64,000 nt of DNA from Enterocloster bolteae. Its GTDB lineage: Bacteria; Bacillota; Clostridia; Lachnospirales; Lachnospiraceae. Numbering within the stretch: position 1 is the first letter of the stretch; each line of letters starts with the position of its first letter. A program made the position numbers and the translations under genes. The stretch covers positions 1 through 64,000 of the forward strand of contig JAETNT010000015.1 of assembly GCA_021772025.1 (NCBI GenBank), in the 5' to 3' direction. Below, piece after piece: positions 63,778 through 64,000 of this stretch. The notes beneath the pieces were generated by a model, which ran no database searches, had not been told where the DNA came from, and saw only the letters and a program-made list of their open reading frames with translations.

Positions 63778-64000
63778 TTACCGCCGAATCCAGTCCATTA
63801 TCTTTTGACCGGATAATACCTGTTTTAGTTCCCCGGAGTCGGTTATTCTCTGATTTAAAATTATTCCGCCCCGCCCTAAATGGGCTGCTTCGTGAAAGTC
63901 GGATGCTGAAACTTTTATGTATTCCGGATGCTTCCTTAGAATCATCTTAATTTTATCCGGTTCCTGGGCCCATTGAATATTTCCGTTATAGATTTCTATT
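63778..64000 (-). CDS. PHP-domain phosphoesterase, 3' part (runs off the window)
   Basis: Only the last ~73 codons are visible; the start is beyond the right edge. The sequence includes KVSASDFHEAAHLGRGGI, the PHP motif of the Asp-His metal site, and ends QKIMDWIRR before TAA at 63778-63780. It lies 23 bp upstream of the PhnP-like gene, so the three may form one operon. The specific enzyme cannot be told. Confidence 0.7.
   Translation of the reverse strand, partial: IEIYNGNIQWAQEPDKIKMILRKHPEYIKVSASDFHEAAHLGRGGIILNQRITDSGELKQVLSGQKIMDWIRR

Overview
The window looks like part of a chromosome from a spore-forming, anaerobic gut Firmicute of the class Clostridia, most likely Lachnospiraceae. 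The pointers are an alpha/beta-type small acid-soluble spore protein, the cmk-ispH-rpsA gene order with ispH and the S1 gene overlapping, DUF1700/DUF4097 and CmpB-type membrane proteins, strong GGAGG ribosome binding sites, and mid-range GC with local AT-rich islands. This is inferred from gene content, not from a database match. I found no rRNA, tRNA or CRISPR array.

Layout. 0-25.9 kb is mostly housekeeping. It holds a CmpB-type membrane protein, a collapsed MATE/MerR pair, cbiG, a spore protein, a PadR-DUF1700-DUF4097 envelope-stress-type operon, an L,D-transpeptidase, the flavoprotein-cmk-ispH-rpsA cluster, a two-domain polyphosphate kinase 2, an HD-domain gene coupled to aspartate kinase, asparagine synthase beside an unassigned transporter, an alkyltransferase-like DNA repair protein, a ferredoxin-like protein, a PHP phosphatase, and a divergent MFS/AraC pair. 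25.9-28.1 kb is AT-rich, with a DUF1848 gene, an orphan OadB-motif microprotein and fragments of at least three dead genes. 28.1-32.2 kb is a trehalose locus (treC, treP, divergent treR) with three near-identical operators. 32.2-41.3 kb is an accessory island. It carries an MFS efflux pump behind a leader-peptide attenuator, an internally deleted IS66 element, and a type I restriction-modification system. The hsdS-hsdR gap of that system holds a probable type I toxin-antitoxin pair and a cloverleaf-like palindromic element.

41.4-44.1 kb holds thrH, a YjbR-type protein and small oxidoreductases. From 52.9 down to 43.4 kb runs a minus-strand, operon-like catabolic cluster: SCP2-like protein, a Gfo/Idh/MocA-M24 peptidase fusion, a BKACE/DUF849 enzyme, two SDRs, a ribose-type ABC transporter with a frameshifted permease, and an IclR regulator. 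This is the best candidate for an undescribed pathway. 53.2-57.9 kb is a beta-glucoside PTS locus with separate EIIA and EIIBC, an RpiR regulator and a GH1 enzyme. 57.9-64 kb holds an EamA exporter, a YitT protein, glycerate kinase, a secreted YHYH protein, a zinc alcohol dehydrogenase, a PhnP-like metallo-hydrolase and the 3' end of a PHP-domain gene running off the right edge.

The most interesting items are the fusion enzyme and its operon, the toxin-antitoxin pair inside the hsd locus, the structured element beside it, the efflux-pump attenuator, and the T7-tract frameshift in the ABC permease.
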